Shown piece by piece: positions 7,100 to 13,939 of a stretch of DNA of 14,613 nt; position 1 is the stretch's first letter, and each line of letters starts with the position of its first letter. Source of the stretch: Proteobacteria bacterium UBA6921 (GTDB lineage: Bacteria > Pseudomonadota > Gammaproteobacteria > SG8-11); contig DKAR01000090.1 of NCBI GenBank assembly GCA_002450895.1, positions 1 through 14,613 of the forward strand, read 5' to 3'. The notes beneath the pieces are model-generated. The model saw only the letters and a list, made by a program, of their open reading frames with translations, had not been told where the DNA came from and made no database searches. The position numbers and the translations under genes are program-made.

Positions 7100-8450
7100 T
7101 CCGAATCGCGTTCCGCTCTGGACGCAGCGGCTGGCGGGCTATCGACAGCGGCTGCAGCCACCGCCGGTGGTGGTGGAAGGGCGCCTGACACGGATGGTGG
7201 GCCTCACGCTGGAAGCGGCCGGATGTCGGGCCGCCATTGGTGAGCTGTGCAATGTGGTGGCGTCGCCCACAACTCAGGTCGAAGCCGAGGTGGTCGGATT
7301 TTCCGGGGATCGCCTTTATTTGATGCCGACCGGCGATATGCGCGGCCTGGTGCCCAATGCGCGCGTGATTCCGACCGGACGTGCGTATGAGGCCAACGTC
7401 GGCCCCGATCTGCTCGGCCGCATCATCGACGGGTCGGGAAGACCGTTGGATGGGAAGGGACGCATCGTTGGCGACACACGCTTGCCGCTGAATGGCCACC
7501 CGATCAATCCCCTGGCGCGCGATCCGATTCGTAAGCCCCTGGATGTCGGAATACGGTCAATCAACAGTCTGTTTTCCGTGGGGCGAGGTCAACGCCTTGG
7601 ATTGTTTGCGGGCAGTGGTGTCGGCAAGAGCGTCCTGCTTGGCATGATGACCAAGTTCACAAATGCCGATGTCGTGGTAGTTGGTTTAATCGGCGAGCGC
7701 GGCCGCGAAGTCAAAGAGTTCATCGACAACATCCTCGGGCCCGCGGGGTTGGCACGTGCGGTCGTCGTCGCATCACCGGCCGATAGTCCTCCGGTCATGC
7801 GCCTGCATGGCGCGGCGATGGCCACCACCATTGCCGAGTACTATCGCGACCAGGGCAAGCACGTTTTACTGTTAATGGATTCGTTGACGCGTTTTGCGCA
7901 AGCACAACGCGAAATCGCATTGGCCATCGGTGAACCGCCTGCGACGAAGGGTTATCCACCCTCTGTGTTTGCGAAGATTCCCCAACTCGTCGAACGTGCC
8001 GGCAATGGCGGCCCCGGCGGCGGTTCCATCACCGCGTTTTACACCGTGTTGGTGGAAGGGGACGACCAGCAGGATCCGATTGCAGATGCCGCGAGGGCCA
8101 TCCTCGATGGGCATCTGGTGCTTTCGCGTCAACTGGCGGAATCCGGTTTGTATCCCGCCGTGGATGTCGAAGCATCGATCAGCCGCGTCATGACGGAGAT
8201 CATCGACCAGACCCAACTGACTGCCGCGCGCAAGTTCAAGGCACAATACTCTCTCTACCAGCAAAATCGCGACCTGATCAATGTGGGTGCCTACGTGCGC
8301 GGGTCGAATCCGGAGCTGGATGCGGCCATCGCGGCACATCCGCGCTTGCGCACTTTTCTTCAGCAGGGCATGCTCGAGCCCGTTTCGATCGCGGAAAGCA
8401 AAAAGGGTCTGTTGGACCTCGTTGCAGCGCCACCGCGCATTGGACCCTAG
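7074..8450 (+). CDS. fliI: FliI, flagellum-specific export ATPase
   Basis: A 458-residue ATPase related to the F1 beta subunit that energises unfolding and entry of flagellar export substrates. Walker A AGSGVGKS is at 179-186, the family segment GLIGERGREVKEF follows, and the Walker B Asp is at 269 (VLLLMDSLTRFAQ). The signature KGYPPSVFAKIPQLVERAG is intact. The C-terminus is complete. The start is uncertain: no ATG exists in frame near the N-terminus. GTG 7074 gives the normal family length and a 26-bp overlap with fliH and has GGGTGG just upstream; GTG 7065 and TTG 7026 are also possible. No fliJ follows: the next gene is a lolC homologue 91 bp on. Confidence 0.95.
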   Translation: MKRTNPIPDPNRVPLWTQRLAGYRQRLQPPPVVVEGRLTRMVGLTLEAAGCRAAIGELCNVVASPTTQVEAEVVGFSGDRLYLMPTGDMRGLVPNARVIPTGRAYEANVGPDLLGRIIDGSGRPLDGKGRIVGDTRLPLNGHPINPLARDPIRKPLDVGIRSINSLFSVGRGQRLGLFAGSGVGKSVLLGMMTKFTNADVVVVGLIGERGREVKEFIDNILGPAGLARAVVVASPADSPPVMRLHGAAMATTIAEYYRDQGKHVLLLMDSLTRFAQAQREIALAIGEPPATKGYPPSVFAKIPQLVERAGNGGPGGGSITAFYTVLVEGDDQQDPIADAARAILDGHLVLSRQLAESGLYPAVDVEASISRVMTEIIDQTQLTAARKFKAQYSLYQQNRDLINVGAYVRGSNPELDAAIAAHPRLRTFLQQGMLEPVSIAESKKGLLDLVAAPPRIGP

Positions 8451-8462
8451 GCCCTATACGCC

Positions 8463-8478
8463 TTCGCGCAACCGCGAA
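8463..8478 (+). terminator. Short hairpin after fliI, possible weak terminator
   Basis: TTCGCG (8463-8468) and CGCGAA (8473-8478) form a perfect 6-bp stem with a CAAC loop, starting 13 bp after the fliI stop. No T-run follows, so it is not a classical intrinsic terminator. It could slow transcription or mark the end of the flagellar operon. A GATAAT hexamer at 8516-8521 resembles a -10 box for the lol genes but would start transcription too close to the ATG at 8542 to be convincing. Confidence 0.25.
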
Positions 8479-8541
8479 CAATCAGGGTCGTTCATCGTGG
8501 TACCATCCTGCGCCAGATAATCCGGAGCACGTAATTCGTCC

Positions 8542-9789
8542 ATGTTCCATCCGTTGGCACTCTATATTGGCTTGCGCTACACGCGTTCCAAACAGCGAAC
8601 GCACTTCGTTTCGTTCATTTCGCTGACGTCGATGATCGGGATCGCGCTGGGAGTGACGGCGCTGATCACCGTGCTTTCCGTAATGAATGGCTTCGAAAAG
8701 GAGTTGCGCGGGCGAATTCTTGGAATGACGTCGCACGCCACGATCCAGGGCTACGATGGACCGCTCAACGACTGGCAGGCCGTCATCGACGCAGTGAAGA
8801 AACATCCGGAGGTCGTGGGAGCGGCGCCCTATATACAGAAAGAAGCCATGCTCACCATTGGCCAGGAAGTCAACGGTTCGGTCGTACAGGGGATCTACCC
8901 GCAGCTGGAGCCGGAAGTCTCCGAGGTCGGCCAGAAGATGGTGTTCGGCAGCATGGACGATTTACGGCCCGGCGAATTCAATATCGTTCTTGGAAAAGAT
9001 CTGGCGCGCAGCCTCGGCGTATTGTCGGGCGACAAGGTGACGCTGGTTGCGCCTCAGGCGAATGTGACTCCGGCGGGGATTCTCCCGCGCCTGCGCCGAT
9101 TCACGGTGACCGGTGTCTTTGAAGTAGGCATGTACGAGTACGACAGCGCACTCGCGTTGATTCACGCGGAAGATGCCGCGAAACTGTTTGGTTTCGGCGA
9201 CGGTGTGACGGGAGTGCGCATGAAGTTGAAAGATATCTTCATGGCTCCGCGGCTCTCGCAGGAAATTGCCAATGAACTACCCGGCAATTATCTCGTAAGC
9301 GACTGGACGCGCCAGCATTCCAACTTCTTTCGCGCCCTCAAAATCGAAAAGCGCATGATGTTCATTATTCTTTCGCTGATCGTTGCCGTCGCGGCGTTCA
9401 ATATCGTTTCGACCATGGTCATGGTGGTTCGCGACAAGAACAGTGAGATTGCGATCCTGCGGACGCTGGGCGCATCGCCCGGAACAATCCAGAATATCTT
9501 CACCGTACAAGGCACCGTCATCGGCGTGGTAGGAACCCTGCTGGGCGCCCTTGGTGGAATAACGCTCGCGCTTAACGTGGACACCATTGTTCCGGCGATT
9601 GAGCAAGCGTTCAAAATTCAGTTCCTGCCGGCAGACGTGTACTACATCAGTGAATTTCCGTCCGACTTGCATTGGAGCGATGTCATCTGGATCACGGCGA
9701 CCTCTTTTGGTTTGAGCCTGATCGCGACCATCTACCCGGCGTGGCGCGCCTCACGAACGCAGCCCGCGGAGGCGCTGCGTTATGAGTGA
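8542..9789 (+). CDS. lolC: LolC/LolE-family lipoprotein-releasing permease
   Basis: A 415-residue inner-membrane permease subunit of the Lol ABC transporter, which extracts outer-membrane lipoproteins and hands them to LolA. The topology fits the family: one N-terminal membrane helix (about 26-46), a large periplasmic domain, then three helices at about 272-295, 322-345 and 381-403. The N-terminal motif SVMNGFEKELRGRILGM is typical. The periplasmic stretch around 169-190, with VTPAGILPRLRRFTV, corresponds in position to the Hook loop by which E. coli LolC captures LolA. The C-terminus YPAWRASRTQPAEALRYE is the usual family ending. Its gene overlaps lolD by 8 bp. No second permease follows lolD, so this may be a LolF-type protein that serves both LolC and LolE roles, or lolE may be elsewhere. 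Confidence 0.92.
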   Translation: MFHPLALYIGLRYTRSKQRTHFVSFISLTSMIGIALGVTALITVLSVMNGFEKELRGRILGMTSHATIQGYDGPLNDWQAVIDAVKKHPEVVGAAPYIQKEAMLTIGQEVNGSVVQGIYPQLEPEVSEVGQKMVFGSMDDLRPGEFNIVLGKDLARSLGVLSGDKVTLVAPQANVTPAGILPRLRRFTVTGVFEVGMYEYDSALALIHAEDAAKLFGFGDGVTGVRMKLKDIFMAPRLSQEIANELPGNYLVSDWTRQHSNFFRALKIEKRMMFIILSLIVAVAAFNIVSTMVMVVRDKNSEIAILRTLGASPGTIQNIFTVQGTVIGVVGTLLGALGGITLALNVDTIVPAIEQAFKIQFLPADVYYISEFPSDLHWSDVIWITATSFGLSLIATIYPAWRASRTQPAEALRYE

Positions 9790-10468
9790 GTCTGTCCTGC
9801 GTTGCGTAAACCTTGCCAAGACATTTTCAGAAGGACCGTTGCGGGTCGACGTGTTGCGAGATGTGAATCTCGAAATTGGCGTCGGCGAGCGCGTCGCCAT
9901 TGTCGGCGCTTCAGGTTCTGGAAAGAGCACGCTGTTGCACTTGCTCGGCGGTCTTGACGTGCCGACATCCGGCGGCGTGTTCATCAACGAAAACGACTTC
10001 GCGCGCATGGACGAAAAACAGCGCGGTGAAATTCGTAATCGAATGCTGGGATTCGTCTACCAGTTTCACCACCTGCTGCCGGAATTCACGGCGCTGGAAA
10101 ATGTTGCGATGCCGCTGCTCATTCGGGGTGAAAAGCCCGCACTGGCGCGACAGCAAGCCCAAGCACTGCTGGATCGCGTGGGTTTGTATCAACGTCTCGA
10201 ACACAAGCCCGGGGAACTCTCCGGCGGCGAGCGCCAACGCACGGCGATTGCCCGCGCCCTCGTTACGCGTCCGCGCTGTGTGCTGGCAGACGAACCCACC
10301 GGCAATCTCGATCGAAAGAATGCGGAGACGGTTTACCAGCTCATGCTCGAACTGCATCGCGAGCTGAATAGCGCCATTGTGATTGTGACTCATGATCCGA
10401 CGCTTGCGGCGGCAACTGATCGTGTCTTGACGTTGGAAGAAGGTGTGATTTCCTCACCTGCGCGCTGA
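9782..10468 (+). CDS. lolD: LolD, ATP-binding subunit of the lipoprotein-releasing complex
   Basis: A 228-residue ABC ATPase that powers lipoprotein release by the LolC-type permease encoded just before it. Walker A GASGSGKS is at 42-49, the ABC signature LSGGERQR at 146-153, Walker B with catalytic Glu171 in VLADEPTGNLD, and the H-loop His204 in VTHD. The segment GFVYQFHHLLPEFTALENVAMP carries the Q-loop and is a characteristic LolD sequence that separates it from the otherwise similar MacB and FtsE ATPases. The length agrees with the family. The start overlaps the lolC stop (ATGAGTGA), implying coupled translation. No terminator with a T-run is visible; an AT-rich inverted repeat TTAAAA...TTTTAA lies within the first 30 bp after the stop. 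Confidence 0.95.
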   Translation: MSESVLRCVNLAKTFSEGPLRVDVLRDVNLEIGVGERVAIVGASGSGKSTLLHLLGGLDVPTSGGVFINENDFARMDEKQRGEIRNRMLGFVYQFHHLLPEFTALENVAMPLLIRGEKPALARQQAQALLDRVGLYQRLEHKPGELSGGERQRTAIARALVTRPRCVLADEPTGNLDRKNAETVYQLMLELHRELNSAIVIVTHDPTLAAATDRVLTLEEGVISSPAR

Positions 10469-10478
10469 TCACGGTTAA

Positions 10479-10491
10479 AATTGTGGTAACG
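10479..10491 (+). repeat. Left copy of a 13-bp direct repeat flanking the AT-rich glycan segment
   Basis: AATTGTGGTAACG occurs here just after lolD and again in the same orientation at 13746-13758, beyond the flippase start. Both copies are non-coding. A 13-mer match somewhere in a window this size is expected about once or twice by chance, so the only suggestive point is that the copies bracket the polysaccharide genes. Confidence 0.3.
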
Positions 10492-10522
10492 TTTTAATTG
10501 AGGTCAATATCGCTGAATTCGT

Positions 10523-10541
10523 GTGCAGTACAATAATGCAC
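10523..10541. promoter_or_regulatory. Inverted repeat over a -10-like hexamer upstream of the glycosyltransferase
   Basis: GTGCA (10523-10527) and TGCAC (10537-10541) form a 5-bp inverted repeat around GTACAATAA, which contains TACAAT (10529-10534), one base from the sigma-70 -10 consensus. No good -35 box lies 16-18 bp upstream. It could be a promoter with an overlapping operator for the glycosyltransferase gene 98 bp downstream, but short repeats of this kind are common by chance. Confidence 0.2.
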
Positions 10542-10623
10542 TAGGTCAGAAGCCCCACGCGCTTCCAGGCCAAGGGAAAGCATCGTGCATGATACATCTC
10601 CGTATTATCTGCAAAACGAAGTC

Positions 10624-10630
10624 GGAAGGA
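10624..10630 (+). promoter_or_regulatory. Ribosome binding site deciding the glycosyltransferase start
   Basis: GGAAGGA lies 8 nt before ATG 10639, a strong Shine-Dalgarno match at ideal spacing. It favours this ATG over the in-frame GTG at 10585, which would add 18 residues unlike the family N-terminus. Confidence 0.75.
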
Positions 10631-10638
10631 TCCTGCCT

Positions 10639-11628
10639 ATGACCGTGTCTGTAATAGTTCCAGCGTACAATTGTGGAAGGTATATTGAGCAGACACTTCA
10701 TTCATTGTGTGCACAAACGGAAAGCGATATTGAGATCGTCGTTGTCGATGATGGCTCAAGTGATAATACATTGAGTCTGGCGCAATCTGTCGCGGCGCTA
10801 GACCAGCGGGTGCGAGTATTTACGCAATCAAATTCAGGGAGACCAGCAGTAGCGAGGAATCGCGGATTGCGAGAATCGTGTGGAGAATTTGTCGCCTTCC
10901 TGGACGCGGACGATTTATATCATCCTGAAAAAATAAAGCTGCAGCTGGGCGTTCTGGCGCGGCACCCTGAGGTCGATATTGTATTCAGTGATGTAGTGCA
11001 GTTTACTGTCGATCCTTACGCGCCTGACAACGAGTGCTATTTGCGAGACCGTGCATTTCTTAAAATTGGTCAAAAATACTTGCAACCTAGTACTGACGAC
11101 GACGTATTTCTGGCTTCGGACAACTTTTACGGCTTTATGTCGACGCAAATCACTAGTTTGTGTACACCAAGCGTACTGATACGACGAGAGGCCTTGCAAA
11201 GCGAACAAATTTGGTTTCCAGAAGATTTCGTGGTCGGCGAGGATATCGATTTATGGTATCGCCTCGCAATGCGCGTGAAGATTGCATATTTAAATCGACC
11301 GTTGTCTTACTACCGACACCACAGTGGCGGAATTACAAAAAATGAAGAGAAAAACCTGCGAGGATCTATCGCCGCTCGCATAGCCAATCTGCAACGCGGA
11401 CAAAAAGTTTTAGATTCGGAGGAATTGGCGCTTTTGCGGCGTACTTTGGCGCGCCAACTTTTTAGTTTGGCGTATTGTCGCTTCCTCGCTACAGACATGA
11501 AGGAAGCCCGTAGCTTGTACCTGCGCTCTCGTGAATATGACTCCTCAGTCTTTTCGCGACTGGTATACGCGAAAACGTTTCTGCCACCCATGCTTGTACG
11601 CATGTTGTGGCGAAAGGGCCTGAATTAA
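10639..11628 (+). CDS. Family 2 (GT-A fold) glycosyltransferase
   Basis: A 329-residue inverting glycosyltransferase that probably adds a sugar from a nucleotide donor to a lipid-linked or surface glycan at the cytoplasmic face of the inner membrane. The N-terminus has VSVIVPAYN at once, then VVVDDGSSDNT (Asp37-Asp38), the metal-binding DADD motif at 89-92, and EDIDLWYR at 201-208, which supplies the likely catalytic acidic residue. The following HHSGGIT is also common in the family. There is no membrane helix. The donor and acceptor sugars cannot be told from sequence. ATG 10639 has a strong ribosome site and begins exactly at the fold; a GTG at 10585 would extend it by 18 residues. The gene is AT-richer than the flagellar block (bases 11041-11100 are 40% GC against 60% at 8101-8160). 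It is convergent with the flippase gene. Confidence 0.88.
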   Translation: MTVSVIVPAYNCGRYIEQTLHSLCAQTESDIEIVVVDDGSSDNTLSLAQSVAALDQRVRVFTQSNSGRPAVARNRGLRESCGEFVAFLDADDLYHPEKIKLQLGVLARHPEVDIVFSDVVQFTVDPYAPDNECYLRDRAFLKIGQKYLQPSTDDDVFLASDNFYGFMSTQITSLCTPSVLIRREALQSEQIWFPEDFVVGEDIDLWYRLAMRVKIAYLNRPLSYYRHHSGGITKNEEKNLRGSIAARIANLQRGQKVLDSEELALLRRTLARQLFSLAYCRFLATDMKEARSLYLRSREYDSSVFSRLVYAKTFLPPMLVRMLWRKGLN

Positions 11629-11726
11629 TTCTCAGGCGTGCGCTGTTGGCATTGATCCAAGGTGTTTGATATCGAGTGCTGATAGTCGCGAATGATCGGG
11701 TTCGTTCTTGACAAGTCAACATCATA

Positions 11727-11747
11727 TCCTCTTCCAGAGGACTTTTC
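11727..11747 (+). terminator. Hairpin between the convergent glycan genes, possible terminator
   Basis: TCCTCT (11727-11732) and AGAGGA (11736-11741) form a perfect 6-bp stem with a 3-nt TCC loop, followed by CTTTTC. The T-run is short and interrupted and the hairpin lies about 100 bp after the glycosyltransferase stop, so it is at best a weak terminator on the plus strand. Confidence 0.25.
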
Positions 11748-11797
11748 CTCGCGATAAAACCAGGTCGTGCATTTTGGCGGTGTCGTCTGTCCAATTC

Positions 11798-11826
11798 TTT
11801 GTGGCGAGCCTCAAATTTTGTTTTTT
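11798..11826 (+). terminator. Imperfect hairpin plus T-run, candidate terminator of the glycosyltransferase transcript
   Basis: TTTG (11798-11801) pairs with CAAA (11812-11815) around an inner GG/CC with a four-base CGAG loop, and a T-rich run TTTTGTTTTTT follows at 11816-11826. The stem is weak and contains a T-T mismatch. The T-run overlaps the stop codon of the flippase gene on the other strand. The strong T-run is the best evidence for termination in this convergent gap. Confidence 0.35.
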
Positions 11827-13321
11827 AACGTTTCAGAGCGCGAACAAAGTAGTTTCTTTCGTCTTTAGACATGACAAACAATATGACAATGAACAATAGC
11901 AACGCGTAGCTTATGCATGCCCAAAGAATTATGGTTCCGTATGTTGCTGGATTGTAATCCCACACGAGATAGGCAAATGGTAATTGCAAAAGCGCCAGCG
12001 TAGCGAACAGCCCAAAAATCTTGCGCTGATAAAGAATCAACGGTATTCCAAGTATCTTGCACACGTACCACGGTTGCACTAGAAGTTTCGTAACGATAGC
12101 CGGCAACAGCATCGCAAGTGCCACGCCTGACATTCCCAGCGACTTTACCAACAGCAGACTAAAAAACAGATTGACAATGGCATCAAAGACCGTCATCCAT
12201 GCGAAGAAACGGTGCTTCGCCACTGCATACAACAGATTTACAGTCGGGATTTGCATCGCGTCAATCGTCATGGCCAAAACGAGAATGGCGAGTGGCAGAT
12301 AGGCGTCGCCGTATTCATTGCCCATCCAAGCCGCGATGAATGATTTACCAAATATTATTACAGCCCCCCCGGCAAGTGCGCCGAGTACTACGCCAGTACG
12401 GGATGCAAAAAGGAAAGATTCACGCAGTTTGTCGTGTTGTCCTTCGGCGTGCAGACGGGCAAATACCGGAGTCATTACACCCAACACACTGCCGAGGGCC
12501 TGTAGGAAATATTCCGTGAGGCGCGTTGCGATGTTGTAGTGCGTGACAGCGGACAACCCTACAAATGCTGCAATAACAAAATTGGCGACGTTGAATCGTA
12601 TCTTGTCGGCGATGGAGGTGAGGAACGCGTATCCGCCAAAACTAAACAAGTCATGCATTTTGGATCGGCTGAAGTAATGAATGCGTAACTGAATCCATGG
12701 CGCGGCGCGACGAACTAAAAAAACGAGAACTATGAATCCGAATATTTCGACGACAACTGTAATAACCGCGAGCGCAATCACTGAATTGCCTCGCAGTAAT
12801 GCCCATACGAACAATGCAGTGCGCAACAGTAACTTGGAAATTTGCAGAATACTGACCTGGTCATATCGGAGATTGGCAGTGAGTAACCCGGTGAGCACAT
12901 AGAACGGGAATGCCATCGCCACACTGACGCCCATCAGCGCGGTTACGATTCGAAAGACGCCGGCATCTTCAACACTGCTCATGAACAGTGGACCGATCGC
13001 GATGGCAATAACGGTTACGATCAGCGCCACCGCGCCCAGACCGCAAAAAATAGTCAACGAACTTGTCAGAATTGTATTCAATTCTGAGGCGTCGTTGCGC
13101 GGGAGCGCGTGTGCAAAAAAACGCTGAGTTGCGCTCGCAAGACCGAGGTCTAGCAGGCTGTAGTAACTAATAAGTGTGCCAATAATGACCCATAGTCCGT
13201 ACCAGCGGTCGCCGAGAGTGTGGATCACAAATGGCATCATGAAAAATGCCACGACCACATTGACTAGCAACGCCACAAAACGCAAAGCGGAGCCGGTCAA
13301 GATCCGTTTTGCGACGCTCAT
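11825..13321 (-). CDS. Wzx-type polysaccharide flippase (MOP superfamily)
   Basis: A 498-residue polytopic membrane protein, of the length usual for O-antigen and exopolysaccharide flippases (about 420-520). Hydrophobic segments run along the whole length, including FVALLVNVVVAFFMMPFVI near the N-terminus, IFCGLGAVALIVTVIAIAI, IALAVITVVVEIFGFIVLVF and TIILWACISYALLLFIVILF at the end. The N-terminal pattern ending in HTLGDRWYGLWVIIG followed by SLLDLGLASA.QRFFA is typical of the polysaccharide-biosynthesis branch. It would move undecaprenyl-linked glycan across the inner membrane. ATG 13321 is chosen because the family pattern starts directly after it (MSVAKRILTGSALRF). The frame stays open upstream to a TTG at 13414, but the extra 31 residues are Cys/His-rich, not membrane-like and unlike the family. 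No good ribosome site is seen at either start. The gene is AT-richer than the flagellar block (11881-11940 is 40% GC). Confidence 0.88.
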   Translation of the reverse strand: MSVAKRILTGSALRFVALLVNVVVAFFMMPFVIHTLGDRWYGLWVIIGTLISYYSLLDLGLASATQRFFAHALPRNDASELNTILTSSLTIFCGLGAVALIVTVIAIAIGPLFMSSVEDAGVFRIVTALMGVSVAMAFPFYVLTGLLTANLRYDQVSILQISKLLLRTALFVWALLRGNSVIALAVITVVVEIFGFIVLVFLVRRAAPWIQLRIHYFSRSKMHDLFSFGGYAFLTSIADKIRFNVANFVIAAFVGLSAVTHYNIATRLTEYFLQALGSVLGVMTPVFARLHAEGQHDKLRESFLFASRTGVVLGALAGGAVIIFGKSFIAAWMGNEYGDAYLPLAILVLAMTIDAMQIPTVNLLYAVAKHRFFAWMTVFDAIVNLFFSLLLVKSLGMSGVALAMLLPAIVTKLLVQPWYVCKILGIPLILYQRKIFGLFATLALLQLPFAYLVWDYNPATYGTIILWACISYALLLFIVILFVMSKDERNYFVRALKR

Positions 13322-13500
13322 GACATGGCAACCGGACGACGAATGTGTAAGCGCGCTGTGTACACCTTCCTCGCGAAGGTGGGTCCAGCAAGCACGCTGA
13401 ATTGTGTTGCACAATTCTTTTGTTCTTTAATTTGATTAGGAGTCATTCGTGTACTGCCGCTTGCGTTCCATACGGTTTATGTTTTGAGGTAAATACTCTT

Positions 13501-13520
13501 TGTAGAACCTAAATTCTACA
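13501..13520. repeat. 7-bp inverted repeat TGTAGAA-N6-TTCTACA
   Basis: TGTAGAA (13501-13507) and TTCTACA (13514-13520) are perfect inverted repeats around CCTAAA. The element lies 180 bp upstream of the flippase start and 420 bp upstream of the cupin start. No T-run follows in either direction, so it is more like an operator or RNA hairpin than a terminator. Twenty bases further on, GTAGACTAC (13540-13548) repeats the same half-site letters in a tighter palindrome. Confidence 0.45.
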
Positions 13521-13745
13521 GTCGCTGGAAGGGGCGGCCGTAGACTACAAAAAAATCCGGGGATATGAGCTTAAGCCATTATTTAATTTAAAGGGTGACA
13601 TTTCGAGCTAGGTGTTTTTTTCGGAGCATGTTGCGCCGTGTAATGCAGGTACCCTTCGATTGGTTCCATTCCTGGAATCTCCCATGACCTCGCCAAGATT
13701 AAGTTATCCCGGTCGCCAAGGCCCTCGGAGTGACGAATTCGTTGC

Positions 13746-13758
13746 AATTGTGGTAACG
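13746..13758 (+). repeat. Right copy of the 13-bp direct repeat
   Basis: AATTGTGGTAACG here is identical to 10479-10491. The distance between copies is about 3.27 kb and includes only the glycosyltransferase and flippase genes. No integrase, transposase or tRNA gene is nearby, so a role as an attachment or insertion scar is speculation. Confidence 0.3.
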
Positions 13759-13926
13759 CGCTTTCTTCTTCAACACCAATGCATGCTGCTACCACTTTCG
13801 TATTAAGACTTCCGTTGTATTTCTTAGATCCCTCGCTGCGCAGATGATGCAGTTCATGGAAGTAAAGATCGTACCGGCACTACACGGCAATTCAGGTTCC
13901 GTCGGTATCCATGTTCACAATGCCAT

Positions 13927-13932
13927 GAGGAG
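13927..13932 (+). promoter_or_regulatory. Ribosome binding site deciding the cupin gene start
   Basis: GAGGAG lies 7 nt before ATG 13940. This strong site, and the signal peptide that starts right at this Met, favour it over in-frame starts at 13844 and nearby. Confidence 0.8.
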
Positions 13933-13939
13933 TGAGACT

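Larger units (their letters stand above)
13322..13939. other. Intergenic region of about 620 bp without a credible gene
   Basis: This stretch separates the divergent flippase and cupin genes. Open frames on both strands (for example 13612-13806 plus, 13583-13795 minus) are short, overlap each other, lack ribosome sites and encode no recognisable motif. What it does hold is a 7-bp palindrome at 13501-13520, a nearby GTAG-A-CTAC palindrome at 13540-13548 followed by seven A residues, an AT-rich tract at about 13575-13592, and the right copy of a 13-bp direct repeat. It must contain the promoters of both flanking genes, but I could not pick a convincing -35/-10 pair. A small RNA or a decayed gene cannot be ruled out. 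Confidence 0.6.

Noticed and set aside
11708..11899. 63-codon plus-strand open frame in the gap between glycosyltransferase and flippase
   Set aside because: It runs over the flippase 3' end in the opposite direction, lacks a ribosome site and encodes a composition unlike a protein.
13531..13548. GGGGCGGCCGTAG resembling the JUMPstart/ops element (GGCGGTAG) of polysaccharide operons
   Set aside because: Two extra bases interrupt the core, and the orientation points away from the flippase towards a non-glycan gene.
13667..13677. ATTCCTGGAAT 11-bp palindrome
   Set aside because: Single short palindrome with no partner site and no positional relation to a gene start; expected by chance.
13612..13806. 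64-codon open frame on the plus strand in the long gap
   Set aside because: No ribosome site, no recognisable motif, and an equally long open frame lies antisense to it; typical of chance.
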